From NCBI GenBank assembly GCA_002452325.1, contig DKFG01000221.1, forward strand, positions 19,514-26,474: DNA of 6,961 nucleotides, given 5' to 3'. Positions 1 through 5,547 of the stretch are shown here, in pieces; positions within the stretch are counted from its first letter, which is position 1, and every line of letters starts with the position of its first letter. The stretch comes from Geobacter sp. UBA6802 (GTDB lineage: Bacteria; Desulfobacterota; Desulfuromonadia; Geobacterales; Pseudopelobacteraceae). A model generated the notes under the pieces. The model saw nothing but the letters and a program-made list of their open reading frames with translations, did not search any database and was not told the DNA's origin. A program made the position numbers and the translations under genes.

Positions 1-2
1 CC

Positions 3-164
3 GCCATCGTGGCCGAGTTCACCAAAACCGCCCTGCCGAAGTTTGCAGACCGGACCATTGTGCCGATCATCGAGAAGGTCTTCTCTATCGACGAGATCGT
101 AGATGCACATCGGATGATGGAAGAGGACAAGCATTTCGGCAAAATAGTCGTCAAGATCCAGTAG
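3..164 (+). CDS. NAD(P)H:quinone oxidoreductase / zinc-type alcohol dehydrogenase family, C-terminal end (5' truncated)
   Basis: Only the last 53 residues are in the window; the gene enters from the left edge and stops at TAG 162-164. The readable tail has a run of hydrophobic and charged residues followed by AHRMMEEDKHFGKIVVKIQ. This is the classic end of medium-chain dehydrogenase/reductases of the quinone oxidoreductase type (PIG3/QorA-like), in which an A-H-x-x-M/L-x-x-x-x-x-x-G-K-I-V motif closes the catalytic fold. Such enzymes reduce quinones or enones with NAD(P)H in the cytoplasm. The cofactor-binding domain and any zinc ligands lie outside the window, so substrate and subfamily cannot be settled. 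The YkgJ-family gene starts 4 bp after the stop codon, suggesting co-transcription. Confidence 0.8.
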   Translation, partial: AIVAEFTKTALPKFADRTIVPIIEKVFSIDEIVDAHRMMEEDKHFGKIVVKIQ

Positions 165-168
165 GCTG

Positions 169-693
169 ATGCCCCAGCCACTGGCAAATTATCACCGCCT
201 GTTGGAAAAAGTGGATCAACTCTGTGTGGGGATCACCCGCCTCCTGGGTGATTCCCTGGTCTGCCGTCCGGGGTGCGATTCCTGCTGTATTGCCATATCG
301 GTCTTCCCGGTTGAGGCTGCGGCTTTGCTTGAAGCAGCCGGCAAACTGCCGCAAGACCGGTACCAGCAATTAAAACAGCGCCTGGAATCAGCTGCAGCCG
401 GCGAGCAGTGTCCGCTGTTGTTTGAGGGACGCTGCCTGCTCTATCACGCCCGACCGATCATCTGTCGTACCCACGGGCTGCCGCTACTGCTGATTGATGA
501 TGATGGACACCGCCGGATGGATGTCTGTCCACGTAACTGCAAAGAGATTGAGCAACTTCCGGGTGAGGCACTGATCGATCTTGAGCGCCTGAATGCGCTG
601 CTGGTATCCGTAAATGTGCTGTACCTGCGTGAATTTGGTATCAAGCTGCCGGAACGGATAGAACTTTGCAGTCTGAAAGAGATGCTGCCGTGA
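169..693 (+). CDS. YkgJ family cysteine cluster protein
   Basis: This is a 174-residue, probably cytoplasmic protein with the hallmark cysteine pattern of the YkgJ/UPF0153 family (CxxxCxxCC domain). C32-x3-C36-x2-CC39-40 is followed by C81 and C89, then an RPxxCR element (R95, P96, C99, R100) and C120 with C124. These cysteines are thought to bind zinc or an iron-sulfur centre; the family is annotated as a putative metal chelator and its cellular role is unknown. All family cysteines are present and the length is normal for the family. The start ATG lies 4 bp after the upstream oxidoreductase stop, with only a weak GTAGG-like ribosome site, which suits translational coupling. The 3' end overlaps the preferred GTG start of the rRNA methyltransferase gene, so the two are probably expressed together. 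The family assignment is firm and the function is not. Confidence 0.88.
   Translation: MPQPLANYHRLLEKVDQLCVGITRLLGDSLVCRPGCDSCCIAISVFPVEAAALLEAAGKLPQDRYQQLKQRLESAAAGEQCPLLFEGRCLLYHARPIICRTHGLPLLLIDDDGHRRMDVCPRNCKEIEQLPGEALIDLERLNALLVSVNVLYLREFGIKLPERIELCSLKEMLP
675..682 (+). promoter_or_regulatory. Weak ribosome-binding site supporting the GTG start of the rlmI-like gene
   Basis: A purine run GAAAGAGA lies inside the end of the YkgJ gene, 7 bases ahead of GTG 690-692. The GTG overlaps the YkgJ stop as GTGA. The longer alternative start, TTG at 666, has no comparable purine run before it. The match to the consensus is modest, so translational coupling probably contributes. Confidence 0.45.
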
Positions 694-1865
694 TCAGAAT
701 TTATCTGAAAAAAAATGAAGACCGCCGCATCCGTTCCGGTCACCCCTGGGTGTTCAGCAACGAGATCAGTCGGATTGAGGGCACCCCTGATCCTGGGGCA
801 GCCTGCGAACTGTTTGATGTTGCCGGTGGACTATTAGGCATCGGCTATCACAACCCCAGCTCACTGATTGCGGTACGGCTGCTGACAGGGCAGCAGGAAT
901 CGATCAACACGGTGGAGTTTTTTGAACAACGGATCGCTGCAGCCCTTGCCCACCGCCGCAACCTTTACCCACAGCTTGACAGTTACCGGGTGGTCTACGG
1001 CGAGAGTGACCACCTGCCCGGCCTGGTTGTTGACAAATACGGCGACTACCTCTCAATACAACTGCTTTCAGCCGGTATGGACCGACGGCGTGGTCTGATA
1101 CTGGATGCGCTGCAACGGCTGTTTTCACCCAAAGGGATTATTGCCCGCAACGATGTGGCGGTTCGCGGCATGGAAGGCTTGTCTGAAGGGGTTGAACTGC
1201 TGGCTGGTGAGATACCGCAGAAGATCAGTATGCAGGAGAACGGCCTGACCTTTGAGGTTGACTTGTGGCAGGGGCAGAAGACCGGCGGTTTTCTTGATCA
1301 GAAGGAAAACCACCGGTTACTGAAGCATATCGCCAAGGGCAAGGAGGTGCTTGACGGCTTCTGCTACAGTGGTAGCTGGGCCTGTCATGCCGGATTGTTC
1401 GGGGCCCGTTCCGTGCTGGGGCTGGATATCTCTGCCAAGGCCGTTACCTTGGCAGCACAAAACGCGGCGCGCAACGGTCTGACGGATCGGGTCAGGTTTG
1501 AGGAGTGCGATGTCTTTGATCGTCTGCGCTCCCTCAAGCTGGAAGGGCGCAGCTTCGGGGTGGTGGTGCTGGACCCGCCTGCCTTTGTTAAAAGCCGCAA
1601 GACCATTGCCGAAGCCACCAAGGGCTATATCACCATCAACCGCCGCGCCCTGGAACTGCTGGAACCGGGCGGGTATCTGATCACCTGCTCCTGTTCCTAC
1701 CATATGGGGCGGGAGCCGTTCCGTGAGATGCTGGTCACCGCCAGCCGTCAGGCAAAACGGGAGATTCGTCTGGTGACGACATGTTCCCAAGCGCCGGACC
1801 ATCCGGTACTGCTTTCCTTTCCCGAATCCGAGTACCTCAAATGCGTGGTGCTGCAGGCCGTGTAA
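690..1865 (+). CDS. rlmI: Class I SAM-dependent rRNA methyltransferase, RlmI-like (23S rRNA m5C1962 type)
   Basis: From GTG 690 this is a 391-residue cytoplasmic enzyme, close to the roughly 396 residues of E. coli RlmI. RlmI transfers a methyl group from S-adenosylmethionine to C5 of cytosine 1962 in 23S rRNA. Residues about 1-75 form a PUA-like RNA-binding domain with HPWVF at 18-22. A central segment carries ESDHLPGLVVDKYGD from residue 105, typical of the family. QKTGGFLDQKENH near 196-208 leads into the Rossmann fold, with SAM motif I VLDGFCYSG (220-228), the acidic LDIS (D246), the DPP of motif IV (295-297) and TCSCS (332-336) carrying the likely catalytic cysteine C335. All key motifs are intact. 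The GTG start is preferred because the protein then begins MIRIYLKK, aligned with the family N-terminus; TTG 666 would add 8 residues. The gene overlaps YkgJ and ends at a strong hairpin. The exact target base is inferred from the family. Confidence 0.9.
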   Translation: MIRIYLKKNEDRRIRSGHPWVFSNEISRIEGTPDPGAACELFDVAGGLLGIGYHNPSSLIAVRLLTGQQESINTVEFFEQRIAAALAHRRNLYPQLDSYRVVYGESDHLPGLVVDKYGDYLSIQLLSAGMDRRRGLILDALQRLFSPKGIIARNDVAVRGMEGLSEGVELLAGEIPQKISMQENGLTFEVDLWQGQKTGGFLDQKENHRLLKHIAKGKEVLDGFCYSGSWACHAGLFGARSVLGLDISAKAVTLAAQNAARNGLTDRVRFEECDVFDRLRSLKLEGRSFGVVVLDPPAFVKSRKTIAEATKGYITINRRALELLEPGGYLITCSCSYHMGREPFREMLVTASRQAKREIRLVTTCSQAPDHPVLLSFPESEYLKCVVLQAV

Positions 1866-1867
1866 AT

Positions 1868-1903
1868 AAAAGATGGGCGGTCTCATTTGGCCACCCATCT
1901 TTT
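1868..1903. terminator. Bidirectional rho-independent terminator between convergent rlmI and MuiA-type genes
   Basis: The arms AAAAGATGGG (1868-1877) and CCCATCTTTT (1894-1903) pair perfectly over 10 bp. GG/CC extends the stem inward past a single C-A mismatch, leaving a short loop. Read on the + strand the stem ends in TTTT; read on the - strand it ends in TTTTATTTA. It lies 2 bp after the rlmI stop and 4 bp after the MuiA-type stop, so it can end both convergent transcripts. Confidence 0.88.
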
Positions 1904-1907
1904 CGAA

Positions 1908-3569
1908 TCATAGCCCCACTACTACCCGATCCTTGGGATATTCCACCACGATCTCATAACGCAGTTCCTTCTTCTCTCCCGGCGCAAGCAGCAGCTTCCA
2001 GATCAGAGTACCGTCATCCTGTTTTGCTGTTGGCGGCAGGGTCGACTCTTCCAGGCTAACCTTTATCTCACTGTCACCGGCCAGCGGCAGCTGATCCTTG
2101 ACACTAACGGTCTGGGGCTCAGCGCGAAAATTACTGACCGTGGTCGTGATGCGGTAAGCCATCCGGTTTTTTCCGAACATACCGGCCTCTTTATGCTGTT
2201 TCAACTCGTCCCGCTTAACCGTCACCTGATCATCATTGCCAAAGGGCAGCACAAATTTTTCTCCTGAGGCCACCCGCTTCAGATCAGCACTCCCTACAAA
2301 GGTGTTGCCGCTGAAGATCTTTACCGCACCAGGCAACAGCGGCCAGCCTGCCCTGTTGACCAGCTCTGCGTTCAAAAAAGCCAGGGGAGAATGCTTGGGC
2401 ACCGTCACGTATTCGGTGCTGACCGGCAGTTTTTCCAGGGCAATCACCGCACTATGGCGCGTGTTGTCGGACGGTATGTTGACCGGCTTGGCAATCCTGA
2501 ACAGTATGGCTGCACCCTCAGTAACCGCCTGGGCGGCCTGGAAGGCAGCTGGTGCCGACTCCTCAGGTATGGCCATCCGCTCTGTATTTTCATCCAGCAT
2601 GGCCTTGGCAGCCTGTTTGTGCAGGCGTGATTCAGCCCGTGGGGCCGGAGCAGCCATCATCACAGGCTGCGGACGGTAGAAACCGATCCGCCAGGGATAC
2701 AGCACAGGCGGCGCACCACCGGCGGCGGGCCGCGCAGTGGAGAGTAACAGCGGCACGTTGTTCCAATCCTCTCCGGTCTGCTGCCTGACCAATGCGCGGT
2801 AGGTCAGTTCGGCTGTGGTGCCATCATTGGCCAGACGCACATCATAGCCCGGCTCCCAGGTAGCCTGCCCCACCAGGCCGGACAGTTCAAGCGTAAGAGA
2901 ACCTTCCCTGCTGGTTTCCAGCGCCACTTCTACGGTCTTGCTCTCTTTGCGATGGGAACCGGTAACCTCTTGCTTCTTACGCCGCAAGGCATCGATCTGG
3001 TCTTTGATGCCTTGCTTCTCATGCTCAATCTCCCGCTGCTGCTCCTCTACCTTGGTCATGTTGCTGCCCACGAAACTCATCGCCTCATGCAGTTCTGCAG
3101 CGGTCGGCTTGCCCACTGCCAGCTGGTGAGAAATCCGTTCACCCCAGGCAACCTTGATCGAATCAACAAAGCCTTTCTGCGCGGTCAACCCGACCTTTCG
3201 GGCATCAAGCCCCCCCAGCTTACGCTCCAGCTGCCTGATCTCGGCATCGATCTCGGCTACCCGTTTATCAGCTGTCTGGGAGAGGAAACTGCGCTTGACC
3301 TCAATACCGCCAATGGTTACTCTGGCCGTGCCTTTGGCCTCCACCCGTACTGAATCCTCCTGCAGCAGCACCGGAAGCCCCTCAATGGCAAGGACCTGAC
3401 TGCCCGGCTTCAGCGTCACCATCACGCTGCGGGTCACTTGAGCACGGTCCTGAAAGACCGTCACACCAGTCAATGTGGCGGTAACCGGTATACGTACCGC
3501 AGCGGCAATAGCGGTCCCGGACGTGATCAGACAGATCAGTGTGCTGGCAAGCACTGTTCGTAACACCAT
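1908..3569 (-). CDS. Exported MuiA-family protein with DUF4140 and DUF4139 domains
   Basis: This is a 553-residue protein of the 'mucoidy inhibitor MuiA' family. Its biochemical role is not known; the name comes from an effect on capsule/mucoid phenotype. Residues 1-23 form a signal peptide (R4, hydrophobic core, small-residue cleavage region near AIAAA), so it is exported, probably to the periplasm. Residues about 30-130 match DUF4140, beginning with TGVTVFQDRAQVTR. Charged helices at about 100-135 and 168-205 look like coiled coils. The DUF4139 part follows, with the signature WEPGYDVR (238-245) and QTGEDW (264-269), and closes with LAPGEKKELRYEI (528-540). An Ala/Pro/Met-rich stretch at about 282-350 looks like a disordered linker within DUF4139, common in the family. 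The start ATG (3567-3569) has a strong AGGAGGG ribosome site 5 bases upstream. It appears monocistronic and is divergent from the zinc-ribbon gene. Family certain, function unknown. Confidence 0.88.
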   Translation of the reverse strand: MVLRTVLASTLICLITSGTAIAAAVRIPVTATLTGVTVFQDRAQVTRSVMVTLKPGSQVLAIEGLPVLLQEDSVRVEAKGTARVTIGGIEVKRSFLSQTADKRVAEIDAEIRQLERKLGGLDARKVGLTAQKGFVDSIKVAWGERISHQLAVGKPTAAELHEAMSFVGSNMTKVEEQQREIEHEKQGIKDQIDALRRKKQEVTGSHRKESKTVEVALETSREGSLTLELSGLVGQATWEPGYDVRLANDGTTAELTYRALVRQQTGEDWNNVPLLLSTARPAAGGAPPVLYPWRIGFYRPQPVMMAAPAPRAESRLHKQAAKAMLDENTERMAIPEESAPAAFQAAQAVTEGAAILFRIAKPVNIPSDNTRHSAVIALEKLPVSTEYVTVPKHSPLAFLNAELVNRAGWPLLPGAVKIFSGNTFVGSADLKRVASGEKFVLPFGNDDQVTVKRDELKQHKEAGMFGKNRMAYRITTTVSNFRAEPQTVSVKDQLPLAGDSEIKVSLEESTLPPTAKQDDGTLIWKLLLAPGEKKELRYEIVVEYPKDRVVVGL

Positions 3570-3574
3570 GGTAT

Positions 3575-3581
3575 CCCTCCT
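3575..3581 (-). promoter_or_regulatory. Strong Shine-Dalgarno site of the MuiA-type gene
   Basis: On the - strand the sequence reads AGGAGGG, then five bases, then the ATG at 3569. This near-perfect site fixes the start codon and agrees with the signal peptide beginning at that methionine. Confidence 0.85.
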
Positions 3582-3589
3582 GTTGAAAC

Positions 3590-3617
3590 GTGATAGAATT
3601 GACGCTGTCAGTATAAC
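3590..3617 (+). promoter_or_regulatory. Weak candidate promoter of the zinc-ribbon membrane gene
   Basis: A -10-like TATAAC (3612-3617, 5 of 6) lies 16 bp after GTGATA (3590-3595, 4 of 6). It overlaps the -10 element of the opposite-strand candidate. If real, it would give a leader of about 110 bases, containing CTC(A/G)TGCAGG direct repeats at 3647 and 3663. It is offered only as the best match in the divergent gap. Confidence 0.25.
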
Positions 3618-3637
3618 AGAATTTTCCGGGCTGTCTG
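3610..3637 (-). promoter_or_regulatory. Candidate sigma-70 promoter of the MuiA-type gene
   Basis: On the - strand a -10 hexamer TATACT (3610-3615, 5 of 6 consensus bases) follows a -35-like CAGACA (3632-3637, 4 of 6) with a 16-bp spacer. Transcription would start near 3603, giving a leader of about 30 bases before the ATG. The -10 is good and the -35 only fair. Its position in the only non-coding stretch upstream of the gene supports the call. Confidence 0.45.
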
Positions 3638-3734
3638 TGGGCCTCTCTCATGCAGGCATACCCTCGTGCAGGTCAACTGCTTGCACCCGGACTGATTTCA
3701 TGCAACAAAGAGACATCTGCCGTTAGGAGGCCCC

Positions 3735-4856
3735 ATGCTCACCCTGTGTGTTACCTGTCCCCACTGCTCATTCAGCCGCACTATACCTGCCGACAAACTG
3801 CCGGAGCAGCCGGTGCAGGCCACCTGCCCCAAATGTGGCCGACAGTTCACTTTCAATAAGCATGAAGCAACACCAACCGCCGCCCCAGCGACTCCACCGC
3901 CGCTGCCAATGCCCGCTGCAGACCTGCGGCAACTATCGCCTGCAACGGCTCAGTTGCCGCACGAACAGCCACAGTCAGCTGGTCATGGCGCCGGAACTCC
4001 GTCATCCAAAGAACTTATGTCGATCACTGACCTGTTCAGCAGCACCTGGGAACAGTTCAAGCAACGCTGGCTGCTGCTGACCGGCATCCTTATCGCCACC
4101 GCTGTTGCCGCCGCAGCGCCGCCGGTGCTGGTGGCACTGTTGATGGGAGGTACGGCACAGGCTTCGTTCAGCGGCATGGTCAGCATGTTCATGCTGTTCG
4201 GGCTGGCCGTCATTGGCTCCTTTGTGGTGTTCTGCTGGGGTATGGCCGCGGCGGTCAGTGCGGCGGTGGATGCACGGCTCGACTTCAGAGGGGCCTTTGA
4301 AAAGGCCAAAGGCTGCTGGATAGCCCTGGCCTGGGTCTCCGCCCTCTACAGCTTCATTGTGGGGGGGGCCTCGCTGCTGTTGCTGATCCCCGGCATCCTG
4401 ACCGGTATCTGGTTTTTTGCCTGTGCCTATCTGGTGGTGGAGGAAGAGACCCGCGGCATGGATGCCCTGCTCAAAAGCAAGGCGCTGGTTGATGGTCGGT
4501 TCTTGCCGGTGCTGGGCAGGCTGGCGTTGGTTTGGCTGCTGGGTATGGTGCTGGGTATGATCCCAGTACTTGGTCCCTTCCTGTCACTGGCCATGGCCCC
4601 CTTCAGCATGCTCTACTCGATACAACTGTACCGCAACCTGCAGGAAACCGCCGGTGCAATCAGCTACTCCTCCACTGACGGTACCAAGGCAGCCTGGTTG
4701 CTGCTGGGGCTTGCCGGTTATCTACTGGTGCCACTACTACTGTTCTTCCTGCTGGGTGCTGCATTCTTTGCCGGCATGGAGCCGTTGTTCAAGATGCTGA
4801 TCCAGCAGGGGGGGGCGGCCCAACAGGTTCTGACAGCCCTGGAACTATTACAATAG
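3735..4856 (+). CDS. MJ0042-type zinc-ribbon protein with polytopic membrane domain
   Basis: This 373-residue protein has two distinct parts. Residues 1-40 form an MJ0042-type zinc ribbon with ligand pairs C8-x2-C11 and C31-x2-C34, of a kind frequent at the N-termini of deltaproteobacterial membrane proteins. Residues about 44-92 are a Pro/Ala/Gln-rich linker. From about 96 a conserved-looking amphipathic segment (ITDLFSSTWEQFKQRW) leads into a membrane region with some six hydrophobic segments, at about 112-137, 148-172, 194-212, 213-235, 257-297 and 319-346. This layout resembles DUF975/GlpQ-type membrane domains in which a helix before the first span carries the W-x-x-F-K pattern, but I cannot name the family with confidence. 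The ribbon is probably cytoplasmic. An AGGAGG ribosome site (3725-3730) lies 4 bp before the ATG. Two runs of eight G (4361-4368, 4808-4815) lie within the frame. The DUF502 gene follows after 58 bp. Function unknown. Confidence 0.82.
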   Translation: MLTLCVTCPHCSFSRTIPADKLPEQPVQATCPKCGRQFTFNKHEATPTAAPATPPPLPMPAADLRQLSPATAQLPHEQPQSAGHGAGTPSSKELMSITDLFSSTWEQFKQRWLLLTGILIATAVAAAAPPVLVALLMGGTAQASFSGMVSMFMLFGLAVIGSFVVFCWGMAAAVSAAVDARLDFRGAFEKAKGCWIALAWVSALYSFIVGGASLLLLIPGILTGIWFFACAYLVVEEETRGMDALLKSKALVDGRFLPVLGRLALVWLLGMVLGMIPVLGPFLSLAMAPFSMLYSIQLYRNLQETAGAISYSSTDGTKAAWLLLGLAGYLLVPLLLFFLLGAAFFAGMEPLFKMLIQQGGAAQQVLTALELLQ

Positions 4857-4889
4857 CATGGTATACTATGCCCTCTGATCTGTTCAGAT
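4856..4889. promoter_or_regulatory. Two adjacent palindromes, with a -10-like element, ahead of the DUF502 gene
   Basis: GCATGGTATACTATGC (4856-4871) is self-complementary except for one position pair, and contains TATACT (4862-4867), a good -10 hexamer. ATCTG-TT-CAGAT (4878-4889) is a perfect 5-bp inverted repeat just downstream. Neither has a following T-run, so they are not terminators. A -35 at the right distance is poor (CTGGAA at 4839-4844). An operator-plus-promoter role is possible but unproven. Confidence 0.3.
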
Positions 4890-4914
4890 ACTGAGTGACA
4901 CGGGAGGACTTTTC

Positions 4915-5544
4915 ATGAATCGGTTCGGCTCCATCATGTTTCGGGGATTGGTGGCCATGTTGCCATCCCTGCTGACCATCTACATCCTCTTCTGGCTGGT
5001 ACGTTCGGCAGAGACCGTGCTGGGGGGATTGCTGAGATTCCTGCTACCGGAAGGCTGGTACCTCCCCGGCATGGGGCTTTTAACCGGCCTGCTGGTAACC
5101 TTTCTGTTCGGCCTGGCCCTCAACGCCTTTCTGGTACGGCGCCTGCTTGACCTGGGCGATCAGCTGATCGATCATATTCCTCTGGTCAAGACCCTCTACG
5201 GCTCACTCAAAGACTTCATCGCCTTTTTTGCCAGTCAGCGTGACTCCCAGTTCAGTCAGGTGGTAAGCATAGAACTTGAGTTTGGCGGCAAGACCCTGCG
5301 ATTGATCGGCTTTGTCACCCGCAGTGACTTCAGCAATCTGCCTGCCGGGATCGGCGATGAAGGAGAAATTTCCGTCTACCTGCCACTCAGCTACCAGATT
5401 GGCGGCTACACCGTGATTGTGCCACGCTCGGCAGTCAGGCCGATCAACATGTCTCCTCACCGGGCCATGGGGTTCGTGGTTACCGGCGGTATGACCGCCG
5501 ACAAAGGGCACGGCAATGAACAGTCGCACGAGAGAGCCGACTGA
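4915..5544 (+). CDS. DUF502 family inner-membrane protein
   Basis: This 209-residue protein fits the DUF502 family (bacterial relatives of plant COV proteins) in length and layout. Two membrane spans lie at about 9-29 and 51-73. IPLVKTLYGSLKDF (88-101) follows, then a soluble beta-rich domain, with VYLPLSYQIGGYTVIVP (154-170) and the closing signature RSAVRPINMS (171-180). The family has no established biochemical role in bacteria. The family's usual Pro-rich segment before the G-x-x-x-x-V-P motif is here LPLSYQIGGYTVIVP, a mild variation. A GGAGGA ribosome site (4903-4908) lies 6 bases before the ATG. The last 15 residues are hydrophilic and probably disordered. The gene follows the zinc-ribbon membrane gene on the same strand and could be in the same transcript or have its own promoter in the 58-bp gap. 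It converges with the MFS gene, with 3 bp between the stop codons. Confidence 0.88.
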   Translation: MNRFGSIMFRGLVAMLPSLLTIYILFWLVRSAETVLGGLLRFLLPEGWYLPGMGLLTGLLVTFLFGLALNAFLVRRLLDLGDQLIDHIPLVKTLYGSLKDFIAFFASQRDSQFSQVVSIELEFGGKTLRLIGFVTRSDFSNLPAGIGDEGEISVYLPLSYQIGGYTVIVPRSAVRPINMSPHRAMGFVVTGGMTADKGHGNEQSHERAD

Positions 5545-5547
5545 TCT

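Noticed and set aside
1317..1898. 193-residue open frame on the - strand across the rlmI-like gene
   Set aside because: It lies entirely opposite a gene with intact catalytic motifs, shows no motif of its own, and runs through the terminator hairpin. It is a shadow frame of GC-rich coding sequence.
2236..3353. Several + strand frames of 63-147 residues opposite the MuiA-type gene
   Set aside because: They have no supporting ribosome sites, lie inside a complete conserved gene, and give low-complexity Ser/Arg/Cys-rich products.
3650..3859. Small + strand frame starting in the divergent gap
   Set aside because: It overlaps the start of the zinc-ribbon gene in another frame, lacks a ribosome site, and has no recognisable content, whereas the ATG at 3735 has a strong AGGAGG site and a zinc ribbon directly after it.
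4830..4867. CTGACA (4830-4835) as a -35 for the -10-like elements TACAAT (4849-4854) or TATACT (4862-4867)
   Set aside because: The spacers would be 13 and 26 bp, both outside the range a sigma-70 promoter tolerates, so this pairing is not accepted.
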